Of a DNA stretch of 64,000 nucleotides, positions 30,311 through 41,265 are shown piece after piece. Source of the stretch: Cladopsammia gracilis (Eukaryota; Cnidaria; Anthozoa; Scleractinia; Dendrophylliidae); NCBI GenBank assembly GCA_022457155.1, contig JAJGOT010000437.1, positions 248,001-312,000 of the forward strand, read 5' to 3'. Each line of letters opens with the position of its first letter. Within the stretch, counting starts at the first letter, position 1. The notes under the pieces were generated by a model, which did no database searches, was not told where the DNA came from, and was given only the letters and a program-made list of their open reading frames with translations. Both the position numbers and the translations under genes were made by a program.

Positions 30311-33023
30311 CTAATTGTACTCTATGTTTTCAGCCATCTTTCCCAATTTCCCACTTTTTTGCTCCAGGTGTTTCTGGAACGCTTTCAGAATGGCAATAAA
30401 ATGATCCAGCATATTTGCGTCACAATTGGAACCCGCCTCTTCAATACAGCCAATATAATCTGAAAACGAAGTCCCAAGGTTGTTTTCCAGCCCTATCTTA
30501 GCTAGGGTCACATCTCGTGTTATGCATTTGCGCACGGCATCTCCAACACACGTTTTGTAGCTGTCCTTCTCTGTCGACAGAAAAAAAATAAATCAATATA
30601 AATTATTATTATATTATTTTTTATACCCTACGGAAAGCTGGAGCTGGCCAAGATTCTACAGCACGGACTTGATTGGCGTTAATTAGATGATATTTATCAA
30701 ATTCTACCATTGGCAACATGTCAACCATGCTTGTCACTTTCGGTGCGTTGTTATTGAAAAATTCGGCACTAGGGTTTCTGGGATCGTTTGGGTACTCAGC
30801 GTTCGTTACTGTGGTTTTCTAAAGCAACGCTTTAACCATTCATGGCTCGTATTGGTTACCCAAACGATACCAGAAATCTCAAAACAGCTGGTACTTAGTA
30901 TTCCTAAAGTTTCTCGTAAAGCGAATTATCTAAGAAGATGAGATTTTTTTTTTTCTGACTAATTTCGGTTAAAGTCTAATACTTCAGGGATGGAAGATGT
31001 GTGTATTTAAGTTTCTAGCATAGTAAATCTATAAATTTCCTTTTTACCTTGGTTTGGTTAATATTTTCACGATCTAAAGGTTTTTTAGGCAAGGTTGGTA
31101 GCTGTGCTCAATTTATAAGAATAAAAATAGATAAATTGCTTTTCATTGTTCAGTTCAATTCTGGCATATCCTTCGAATGTTCCATACGAATATGCTCTTA
31201 AAACAGTAAATTACTTACCAACATTCGGCAATTTCTCTTTTTTCATTATGCCTAGAATAAATCAGAACCATGGACATCAAAATTGCATCTCGGATAGTAA
31301 TTTTACATTTTCTTAACAAGCAATTGTTAATATATATAGTACAACTTTCCGTCCTTATATTTGTATTTTGCTCTGCATATCTATGCATAGAGCACTCATA
31401 GAACAAGTAAAACATCCTATACATTGTTTAATATTACATTGGAACAACAGGCTCGCAAATTGAAATTCAGACTAAGTTCAAGAAATTTCAAGAGAATACA
31501 CCTACTTATGTACAATCAAAGGGCTCTAAGATCCATGGGAATATGAAACAACGTAAGAATAGTTTTAATTGTCCGTTATGTTTTGTTATTAGCGGCGTTT
31601 ATTTGTAGTAAATAAATACATCCATTTTGTGAATCGAGACAGCTGGATAAAGTAGTACACTGGGTAATTATTAGTAAATAAATACATCCATTTTGTGAAT
31701 TGAGACAGCTGGATAAAGTAGTACACTGGGTAATTACCAACAACGGTTTACAGCCGAGTTAGCGAGCGAAGACAGCGATCGAGTGACATTTCACTCATCG
31801 CAACGAAAGAAACGGGATCATGAATTTTCCATAAGACAGGGCAAAACCTGAAAATATACCTGTAGCCATTATGATTTTCTTCAGTTCATCGGTCTGCATG
31901 TCTTTGCAAAGTCCTGCTCTCTTCATAATTAACATGAGCTGCCAATCATAAGCGAGCATGAAGTGGAGCATATCGGGGACCGGTGATGTGTAGTCAGCAG
32001 GGTCTGTGTCTATAATGCACTGAACGAATTCCTGTAGACGAGTAAAGAAAAGTTTAGTGAGACAGAAAGGAAGGTTGATGGTACCAGGTCTCTGGCTACC
32101 TCCTGAACTGAACTGAACTGAACTGAACTGAAGTAGTTTCATCATGGACCTGCGTTCAACGTTTTGCAAAGAGTTGTAAATTAGTGGCTGGTCTAGGATT
32201 CTTAAACTTGTACAAAACAGTCGAAAAAAAAAAAGGAAAATATATATACAATTGACACCTTAAAAGCTGCCAAGGAACAAAAAAAGTTTATTTATAACAA
32301 GTTTATGTTCTCCACGCTCGTAAAGTTTTAATAAGGTGGATAATTTTCTTTTGGCGACACAACATAAACGTTAAACAGGTGATAGTTTACTGCATGAGCT
32401 GGGTGAACAGACAAGCTCCCTTCATATACTTATGATGAAATTAAAGTCGATTTGATTGATAGAAGTGTTATTATAATACCGATCTGAGGACGTCAATGTT
32501 TTTGCATATTAACATTTTTCTCTAAACTTTTTAATTTTGTTAAATTGCTGCAAGAAAACAATTTTGGAACTGGAAAGTGCCTTTTGAAAATGACTTTTGT
32601 GGAACTTATGAATATTTAATTGCACAGCCTGCAATGCAAACATTGACTGAGTGCCCGCGCAGTTAACTTCCTTTTGAAGTTTTGAACAAAATATAAATAT
32701 GTCGAAGACAGCTCATTTTCAGTTGGACAAAATTGTATCACCCCTTCCTTTCTTATAAAAAGATTGAGGAGTCTTAATTGGTTCATCTTGTCTACAGAGA
32801 GCGTACCCAACAAAAGTTACTTCAGATTAAGCCTTACCTTTAAACATTTGCAGGTTTGTTCCATCAGCTCATCCTCGTTGTTGGGATCAGTAACGACTGC
32901 ACGCCAATTTGATCCAGCACACTTAAGTGCTGCATTATTAGCAACTTGGCGATCTAAGGCATGTCCGCTCACAAAGGAAATGAAAGAAACAGCAACAATA
33001 ACGGAGACTGTCGTTGAAAACAT
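30311..33023 (-). CDS. Secreted cysteine-containing protein, four exons, unknown family
   Basis: Exons on the minus strand are 33,023-32,838, 32,031-31,860, 31,251-31,219 and 30,570-30,311. Junctions are standard: TTAAAG|gtaagg, ctacag|GA, ACAG|gtatat, attctag|GC, GTTG|gtaagt and gtcgacag|AG. Phases agree throughout, giving 216 residues. Residues 1-22 (MFSTTVSVIVAVSFISFVSG) are a clear signal peptide and no membrane segment follows, so it should be secreted. Nine cysteines are spread over the mature chain (KCAGSNW, TCKC, FVQC, GLCKD, KTCVGD, RKCITRD, IGCIEE, SNCDAN), suggesting disulfides in a mostly helical protein. The third exon is only 33 nt (11 residues). No family was recognised. The gene looks intact. 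Confidence 0.65.
31219..31251 (-). other. 33-nt microexon of the secreted protein gene
   Basis: Bounded by TTATTCTAG and GTAAGTAA. It keeps the phase (1 to 1) and adds IMKKEKLPNV. Skipping it would also leave the frame intact. Confidence 0.5.
31607..31737. repeat. 66-bp tandem duplication in an intron
   Basis: Two nearly identical copies of AGTAAATAAATACATCCATT through GTACACTGGGTAATTA. Confidence 0.85.
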
Positions 33024-33286
33024 ATTTGACAAACCAAGGACTCCTAAAATGAACTGGGCAAAAAACAGAGAGGTCGATTGACATGTGCAGAAAAAATAGT
33101 ATTTTGTAAAAGATGTAATTTTTGGTGGAGATGTTAAAACGAGATGGTTGCACAATACAGAAATAGGGATAAATTTTTTTTTTTTCATCTTAAAGTGAAG
33201 TTCAAGGCGACTTGTTTTGATTAAACTACGGAAATCGGCATGTTAAAATATATTGTGCTCCATTCTTTCTTATCTCGTGAATAAAC

Positions 33287-33430
33287 CTAATTCAGTAAAG
33301 GTTAACGTTGCTTTGGGCATTTGGCAGTTGTTGTTTGGCGGTCACTAAAGCAAAGCATTGCATTGTGTTCCGTATGCGGAAAAGCCGATGCCCAATTACC
33401 AATTGGCAAAGCAACATTTATTGAATTAGG
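33287..33430. repeat. Foldback MITE, family also at 59,093-59,241
   Basis: The ends CCTAATTCAGTAAAGGTTAA and CAACATTTATTGAATTAGG are inverted copies. The same family, better preserved, occurs at 59,093. Confidence 0.7.
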
Positions 33431-33637
33431 TATACCCAAAGCTTTGAACGAGATATAGTATCTTTATCTCGTTTCTTCCTTCCCTTTATCCATCCATCCA
33501 TGGGCTGTCAACGTTTATCGGTAGTTCCTTTTTTCCCCAAATGCAAAGAAATATATTAGGAATACTCGTCCACAGAAAAAGACATTACATTATCAACACG
33601 ATAAACCGACGCTTCGCGTTTAAAGCCCTTTGATGGC

Positions 33638-33816
33638 AAAAGACTATTTTGCTAATGTTGTGTTCCCAGTGCATCTTGGGTAGTTCTAGTCCTTTGTGGG
33701 GGCAAACGGCCAAAATTAAAATTTTAAATTACCTGCCAAACTGGTCGTTTCCCCCCACAAAGGACTGGAACTACCCAAGATGCACTGGGAACACAACATT
33801 AGCAAAATAGTCTTTT
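33638..33816. repeat. Foldback MITE adjoining the large inverted duplication
   Basis: Arms of about 75 bp (AAAAGACTATTTTGCTAATG, TTCCCAGTGCATCTTGGGTA, TCCTTTGTGGGGG) are near-perfect inverted copies. Its right end lies 11 bp from the start of the left arm of the large inverted duplication. Confidence 0.85.
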
Positions 33817-34747
33817 AAAACCGAAAGATTTCATATGGATCTTTCAACATAACAAGAATATTTAAAGATTTGATCACGTTTTCTCAACAAACGACACCGG
33901 GAATTGTTTGCCCGCGTTCAAATCCAGGTAAAGACGTTTAATTTTTATTATTTTTGTTACCTTTCTCTTCTTAATTGAAACGGAAATTTGATGAAGGCAT
34001 CGAAATTAAAAACTGACGTACTAAAATTAATAAAAGTGCGATCCAAAACACTCGGCTTCAATAATCTGTGGCGAATTTTTTACGATCCCATTTCCACGGT
34101 GACACCGATGAAAGGAAACTTCGACATGGAATTGTTGTTCAAGTGTATACCTTAATACATCATGAATGTTTGAGCAAAGAATCATTTCTTTACAGACTTT
34201 CGTATTTCTTTTGGCTTTTGGCGTTTGAAGTCATTCAATTTTCAAAAATCCTATCGAACCGTGTTAACCTCACTATATCGATTTAGTTGTGCAGTTATCT
34301 TGATATCATAACTTATATTTTAAAATCAAACACAACTAGCGGTGTCCTGGAGTGAAGTGTTGACAAACCTGTTTCAAGCACCTTACAAATATATTGTTAT
34401 TTCCCTTAAAACAAGCAATATTTGGGCCTGTTTACGGCGAAATCAAGCCTTTACCTTTTTTTCGAACAATATAGCGCATTTCGGCGCATTAACTAAACTG
34501 GAAAGTTTGGTTTTGAGAAGCACGAAGATTCGTGTTTTGCCCAATCTTTCAGATAAGAGAATTAACACAGAGCATATGTTAAAAGGTGCTTTGGTAGTTA
34601 AAAGAATAATTTTCATGTTCTATTCAAAGTGGCCTAAATGCGGAGTACATTGCTTTTTTGCGTAAAGTTTGTGATTAGTGATTGTTTCAAAATCGGAATC
34701 GGATAATTAAAACAAACAAATTTGTCTACTACAGAACACACATTTGT

Positions 34748-34980
34748 TCAATCTTTTTTAGGCTTTCCACTCAACTCACTGCCCTTTGTCGCTTTTTCTA
34801 CCGTACCAATCAACTTTGCTATAGCATTTTCCAGGAGAATATCTTCACCTCATAACTTTAAATTCACAACTTTTTCGAGGGCAGACAAGATGCCATACCC
34901 ACAAGCAAAAACAGTTGGTGCATTTGGCACATTTGTGGAATGCCAATCGGTCTACTTGTTTCTTTTTGTATGCTACTCTC
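34748..34980 (-). pseudogene. Coding remnant, left-arm copy
   Basis: On the minus strand one frame reads STNVPNAPTVFACGYGILSA, a stop (TTA TGA), then GEDILLENAIAKLIGTVEKA and a Lys-rich end with TGA at 34,748. It looks protein-like and is preserved in the other arm (62,050-63,051) with few changes, but no family was recognised and no upstream exon was found. Confidence 0.3.
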
Positions 34981-35750
34981 CACTTTGCTCAAAAGCGCAC
35001 TTCCTTAACTTTCGTAGGGACGCATGAGGTATGTTTTTTAACTCCTTTTTCAAACAATACTTTAAATATTTCTAAAAGTAAATTTTATTATTGAGGCGTG
35101 TTTTTGGAGTACTGACAAACCTGACAGCCGAATGTTAAAATAAAACGTTTAAATCTTTGACGTATACTGGTTTACGATGTCAGTGTCTTAAATACTGCCG
35201 TGAGAAAAGTATCAAATTTAAACATTTAAATTTTAGAAAGCAATATTTCAGCCAACAAACGTAAAAATGGTTTAAAAAAAGATGTCTGGATTTGGAATTA
35301 AGTTTGAGTTTGGAATACAGTATCAATACAGTACAGAGCACATTTCGTCAAGTTCGACGGAAAACACATACTAGTTTTGTCTCAAGAGATTAGCGAATCG
35401 TCTTGTAACAATGCGAAGAAGGAAAGACACCCGCTTGTTATTATGAGAACATTTGTTCCTGCTGAATTGATGACCAAACAAAAGTTTTCTTTACTGTATG
35501 GCTTGCGTTGACAGAGTAAGCCGAGAAATCGGCATGTGTATACGGTATATGGCGAGATCCTTTTGCTGTTCAAGACAGTACGAGTACACCAGCGTGAAGT
35601 ATAACGATTTTTTTTTTTAACTTTTCCATAAAGAACCACTAACATCTTGTTATATCATAAGGATAAATTCTGACTTGCGAAAAGCCACAACAAATTAAAA
35701 AAAATAAAAATACTTCTTCCATTCACAGAATTCCCGAATGAAGTGACATC

Positions 35751-35925
35751 GGCCGTGTTTTCACGAGCGAGCAAACCAGGTCGCTTAAGCTTGTCGGCAA
35801 TTAAACAACAAAGAAGGGCATTGTATTGTCGTTCTTTTGTGTTCTAATTTTCTATTGTCTTAACAAAAGAAAATATATCTACAGGAATGTTAAGCGAGAA
35901 AAAACCGCCTCGTGAAAACACAGCC
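35751..35925. mobile_element. MITE with 3-bp duplication (ATC), absent from the right arm
   Basis: The ends GGCCGTGTTTTCACGAG and CTCGTGAAAACACAGCC are inverted. ATC flanks both sides (35,748-35,750 and 35,926-35,928). The right arm has the undivided site near 61,290. Confidence 0.85.
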
Positions 35926-36477
35926 ATCATGCCTCATTAAGCAATTACCTTTGCGCGTCTTTGCGCATTTATATTGTTCTTTTCCGCGGCCAGGAACATT
36001 TTGTTTGTCGCGGTTAATATTTATCATTGCTCTAAACTGCCTAAAAATTTAAATGAGTGGAGAGGTAGACGTTGTCTTCCTGCTCACTGTTCTAATTGTC
36101 TGTACGGAATTGTCTAACTTCCAATGGCGAATATATCCTTCACAGATTAGTCCTAGTATTTTTTTCGCTATGCAGCAAAGCTCTAGACTTTGGATTGGAC
36201 TTAGATTATTTGAAATTTTTGTAAAATATATGGCTCTTTTACACAGAGAACTTACGTACCTTTAATTCTGCTTCGATTCTCGTCTTCAAATGGAATGAAG
36301 AACAGAGGAAACCGTTTTCATTTTATTTCAAAACTCATTAATAATTAATAGAATATCAACCTATCACACAAATGCAAAAACCCATAATGTCAATCTGAAA
36401 ATCCTAGAGAGGGATTTGATATTAGTCTCAGGGGGAAGGCAGGGTTCAATGTTCAGACAATGAAATTATTGGCAATT

Positions 36478-36478
36478 T

Positions 36479-36509
<31 letters not shown>

Positions 36510-36512
36510 TTT
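36478..36512. repeat. TTTA microsatellite
   Basis: About eight TTTA units. The counterpart in the right arm is at 60,718-60,750. Confidence 0.8.
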
Positions 36513-37499
36513 TCATGAAAACGATTTTGAATCGTCGCCGTGATTTTTGTCAAAGTCGTTTTATCCACCATACCAGTCACCTTCAGTATAACTTTTTTCA
36601 GGAGATTATTTTTACCTCCGTATCAAGAAATTGTCTATTGCACCGGTTCGCATTCACACTTTAAGAATTAAACAATAGGCCTTTTGTAGTAAGTGACGCT
36701 GCCGAAACCACGCCGAAACATTCGTGAATTATCGTTAAATCTTCAGCTTGGCAACCCGAGCGCGCGCAACTTTGAGCTCACAAAGACCTCTTTCTGGAAT
36801 AGTCTCATAAAACTGCAGCTTCAGTCTTAGATTTTCATGTCATTCTTTTTGAGTGGTGCACATAAAAGCAGACTTAAGTGCAAAGGTGTGACTTTTTTCG
36901 GGAGGTGAGATTACGTCTTGATTCAAAACACCATGTGTATTCATGAATAAAGATAAACACATATTTGCATAACTGAATTATTTCCGTAGTAAAACAAAAG
37001 TTACAAACAAAGCGATTTAAGTGCTTTGCTTCTTTGTTATCCGATGAACGTAGCTGCCGTTAGCCTGGCAAAATAGACTTTCAGACAAGACGTCATCGAA
37101 TAAAGCAACGCATATTTATGCTTTAAAAATGGACGAGTAACCAGGTGATAAGACATATTTACAAACTTGAAAAACGTTCTCTGGTTAAAAAGTTTTAAAT
37201 ATGTGGTTTCGATTGCCAGTTTACAATACCTCGTTTTTTATCCATTATTACGTTAATCTTATGTGTTGAATCTTTTTATGGAATATTCATAGACTGCTAA
37301 GCCATTGTTGCTGATATATCTGGAAAGGGACTCTGACGAATAATGAATAAAAAGGGCGAACATGGAAATACATACGGTAAAAAGTTTAAGTGACACGGAA
37401 AACTTTCGCGTAACGAAACACTGGAATCTTGGCCTACCGCAGTTACAAGCGAAGCAGACAATAACTCGAAACAAGTACCTAGGTAATATTCAATTCTTT

Positions 37500-37633
37500 T
37501 GGGTGTTTCTTGGTGTTTCGGAAGCCATCGTTGGTTAGCTTTTGTGTTGTGGTGTGGATATTGTTCAGTGTCTTTTGAATCTTTTGTTTTACTTCATTTG
37601 GTGATCACACCATCCGCAACACCAAGAAAATAC
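37500..37633. repeat. MITE with TTCTTGGTGTT ends (left arm)
   Basis: Inverted ends GTGTTTCTTGGTGTTTCGGA and TCCGCAACACCAAGAAAATA. Its duplicate in the other arm is at 58,441-58,572. A third copy is at 55,671-55,802. Confidence 0.7.
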
Positions 37634-37814
37634 CATTCTTTTAAAGACATTGAATTAGCATTTTATTCCCCCAAAAGTATTTTTATTGTTTCTATCGGTA
37701 TTTTTCTACTTCACACTTTTTACCGTATATATTTCCATGTTCGCGCATTTCATTCTTTATCATTTGTCAAAGATTGCAGACTGGCAATCCAAAGCTCATA
37801 CATTCTAAACTTTT

Positions 37815-38262
37815 TAACCAGAGAACGTTTTTTTTAATTTGTTAGCATTTATGCGGCTACAAGATTCGAATGATTTATAACTCAGAACGAACTTCGTTCA
37901 ACCAATACGTTGCTGTTAAAGAAACTTTTATGACTCTGTTATTAGTTATTAGTTAATTTGTAGTGTCAGTTGTAACTCAAAACCTCCACCGCGGATGAAC
38001 TTGCCACTCAGCTTGCCCCGCCAAAAAGATAAATGATTTAACCAGAGAACGTTTTTTAAATTTGTTAGCATTTATGCGGCTACAAGATTCGAATGATTTA
38101 TAAATCAGAACGAACTTCGTTCAACCAATACGTTGCTGTTAAAGAAACGTTTATGACTCTCTGTTATTAGTTAATTTGTAGTGTCAGTTATAACTCAAAA
38201 CCTCCACCGCGGATGAACTTGCCACTCAGCACGACCCCGCCAAAAAAGATAAATTATTTTTG
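37815..38262. repeat. 224-bp tandem duplication, left arm only
   Basis: Two copies starting TTAACCAGAGAACGTTTTTT and ending CGCCAAAAAGATAAAT. The right arm has one copy (58,030-58,262). Confidence 0.85.
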
Positions 38263-38714
38263 AAGTCGTTCAAAAACAAATTGCAGCAAATGTTTCATCG
38301 GGTGTAAAATTCTCGGCTACTACTGCTCAGTTTTCAAACAGTACTTTGAATAGTTTTACAAGGCGCTGATATTAATACATGTATTAGTGAAGCGTGCTTT
38401 GGAGCACGAACTGAAATGACAGCCTATAGGTGGTTTGCATCTTACGTCACGGCGGCCATGTTGGATGACAGTCATCAAAAGATTTCTCATTGGATCTATT
38501 GTTGTGTCATCCAACATGGCCGCCATGTCTTTTGTTCGTTAATTCCTTTGGGAATGGTTGCAAACCATCAATTCCGGAATCGCGCCCATTGAAACACGTC
38601 GATCGAAGACGCAAATTTTGCTGTCAATCAAATGTCCCCCTGTGTATTATGAGGTGTGATTATCGCCAAGATTATGTTTGGGATTTAGTTATGCTGTTTG
38701 CCAATGTTTTTTTT

Positions 38715-39236
38715 GTTTACTGTTATCACTGGTGTTTTTGATGTTACGAATTGTTTTTTACGTATTCTCAATTATGTTCGACAAAACATCGCTGTTGTTT
38801 TCGTTGTCCTTGCATTCGATTATTCTTTGCGAATTATGTTTTCTGCGTTAACAATTCTCTTCTGTATTTACGCATTCTGTTATTCCATATTATGTTATGC
38901 GAACTGTGATTCGATTATTCGTGTTTCGAACGAAACACAGACTTTGTTTTCAAATGAGTGGCCATATCTCCAAAAACATACAACCAATGTTTTCCGGTCG
39001 TAATACTATTTCAAAGTACCAAACTGACTTCACAACATTGCACGAGAAACTGTTGTTCCATTTTCGCGGATTTAATCCGCTAAATCGGAAAGTCCTAATC
39101 CATTTTCGCGGATTTAATCCGCTAAATCGGAAAGCTCTAATCTCAAGGTAGAAAGAACATTCTTCTCTGCAATTGTATGTGCTTATTACTGGTTTTTCGT
39201 TACTTTTTGCTCTCGATTCACCTATCGTGTTTATTG
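38715..39236. repeat. Left-arm-specific segment with 40-bp tandem repeat
   Basis: Absent between the matching flanks of the right arm (near 57,590). It contains two copies of CCATTTTCGCGGATTTAATC plus CGCTAAATCGGAAAG (39,057-39,140) and repeated GCGAATTATG-like motifs. It could be an insertion or a right-arm deletion. Confidence 0.6.
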
Positions 39237-39537
39237 ACCTAACCAAAATCCGGGTAAGGTGGCTCCATGCACCCAATTCGCATATAATTAACCGCATATA
39301 AGCGAGTCTAATTTACATCAAATTACCGCATGCAAGAGAGTAAAATAGGTCCCATTTACCTAACAGCAGCATTCTTTATATTACTGATTTACACACAGAA
39401 CAGAGAGAAAAGAGCTTCAGTTTAGCACTGATCTGCAGTGTTTAGGGTTAAGCATTGACTTGAAAACGGTTAGCTCTTATTTATGGTTATGGGGAACACT
39501 ATAAATATGTTAAAAAATTACAATTCCTGTCAGCTAG

Positions 39538-39604
39538 CCCTCGTTGGTGTAGTGGATATGGATATTAGTATAAAGCAAACGACTCGGGTTCCGAGCAGAC
39601 ACGC
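39538..39604 (+). repeat. tRNA-like fossil (left arm)
   Basis: TTGGTGTAGTGG fits box A and GGTTCCGAGC is a degraded box B. The duplicate at 57,236-57,296 is also degraded. Probably a SINE head or tRNA pseudogene. Confidence 0.35.
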
Positions 39605-39862
39605 TTCTCTTCTTTTTTCCTTCTTTATTCTAAAACAAATAAGTTTTACTTTATGTAAAAGTTAATGTTCAAGTGAAAAAGAAAAGCCAGTTTCAGATCA
39701 GCTCTATTTTCGTTATTTCTCAGTAGCGGTGATTTCATGTTAATTAGACCCGCTTATATGCGGTGAATTATATGCGAATCGATTGATTGAATGAATGAAG
39801 GAAAACAATGTTTACATTTTTACGTTATTTAGCGTTTATTTATTGGTTTTGATTATATATAA

Positions 39863-40112
39863 TTTTGAGTCAATTTGGACGGTTTTTAAGAGGTTTAAAA
39901 AAAAAATTGCAAATCCAGGATGGCGGGTCCAAGATGGCGGCCGTATAACAAATTACTTAAAAACTTCGTCATATGACGTAATCGTTCTATTGTGCGGACC
40001 GCAAAGGACACAGTTTTGGACGTACTATGTACTCTCTAGGTTTCGTTGCCATAGCCTCGGTGTTCATGAAGTTACGAGTTACCTCTTAAAAACCGTCCAA
40101 ATTGACTCAAAA
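39863..40112. repeat. MITE with TTTTGAGTCAATTTGGACGG ends (left arm)
   Basis: The ends are inverted copies of about 32 bp (continuing TTTTTAAGAGGT). Duplicate in the right arm at 56,750-56,972. Confidence 0.8.
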
Positions 40113-41084
40113 TAAATAAATATTTTGAATTTATAGTACTGGTGTGCGTAGCACTTAAAAAAAGTGTTTGGGAATTCAAATAAGCGTTTGGCTCTGGGAA
40201 CACATGCAAGCACTGATGAAGGGGTTATCCCCGAAACACCTGACTGTCAAAATACAGTTTTCAGCGCTCGTAACATACAAATTGTATAATTGTGTATCAT
40301 AAGCAAAAGGTCAAATAATGTCTAAATCGACCTAAAAGGTTCCACCAAGTGTAGAGGGCGTGTCGAAACAGAGCGATAACCGTGGAAACATGGAACGAAA
40401 TACAGATGAAAATTGACAAAGTCAAACTTACCGTATTAAAACTTCGGAACTAGAGCGCCGTACAGAGTAAAGTGATGCTGTTGAAAGCTGTTTCACTCAT
40501 TAAATATCCTGGGTAACAAATTAACATTTGAAAGCCTACCGATAAGTCTTAACCTAATTTTGAATAAAGGTGATAGTAACAATAATAAAAAAAATAATCA
40601 TGGTAATAAATATAAAGAACATATTTGCTTGAAAGATTCGAGGTCGAGGTGATAATTAGAAGCAAACAGGGACTAAAACATTACGGCATTAAGCAGTAAT
40701 GAGGGTCTCCCAGGGGTTTTTGGGGAACAAGGGAACGTGGGAAATTTGGCAATGGGAACACGGGAACAAAGCAAAAAAATCGTAGGGAACAAGGGAACAT
40801 CAAATAGGTTAGGGAGCAGGGGAACAAACACAAAAAATTGCAAGGCCCTACGTTTTTTACATAAACATGGGGGTGATAGAAGATTTTCTGCTGTTTTCTG
40901 ATTTCTTTGGCAAGTTTTTGTTCCCATCTTTCGTGTCTACTCGTCTCTACCTCTGGCGCTGAAATCGTTCTTTTCCGACAAGTGCCGACAATTGGCTTAA
41001 TATTTAACTTAAACGATGTTATAGCGGTTTTCTAAAGACTATTGATAATCAATACGGCCCGGGAAAAGGTGCAATTGTCAACTG

Positions 41085-41265
41085 TGTCCAGGCGTGGAAA
41101 ACATGACCCAGTGCCAAGAGCTGAAAGAAAAAGGTGCAACTTAGTGGTGCCAAGCGCGGGAAAAAAAGGAAACAAGTGCTAAGCACGGGAAAGCGTATAA
41201 CTAGTGCCAAGCGCGGGAAAACATGCAACCGATGCCAAGCGCGGGAAAACGTGCAACCGATGCCT
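41085..41265 (+). repeat. Degenerate 36-bp tandem repeat upstream of the NHL gene
   Basis: About five units of GTGCCAAGCGCGGGAAAA plus GCAACCGA-like spacer. It overlaps the first codons of the long open frame, so the annotated ATG may not be the original start. Confidence 0.65.

Noticed and set aside
38698..39003. Possible membrane protein (long hydrophobic frame)
   Set aside because: It lies in AT-rich arm-specific sequence with repeated motifs. Hydrophobicity follows from T-rich codons and the frame is absent from the other arm.
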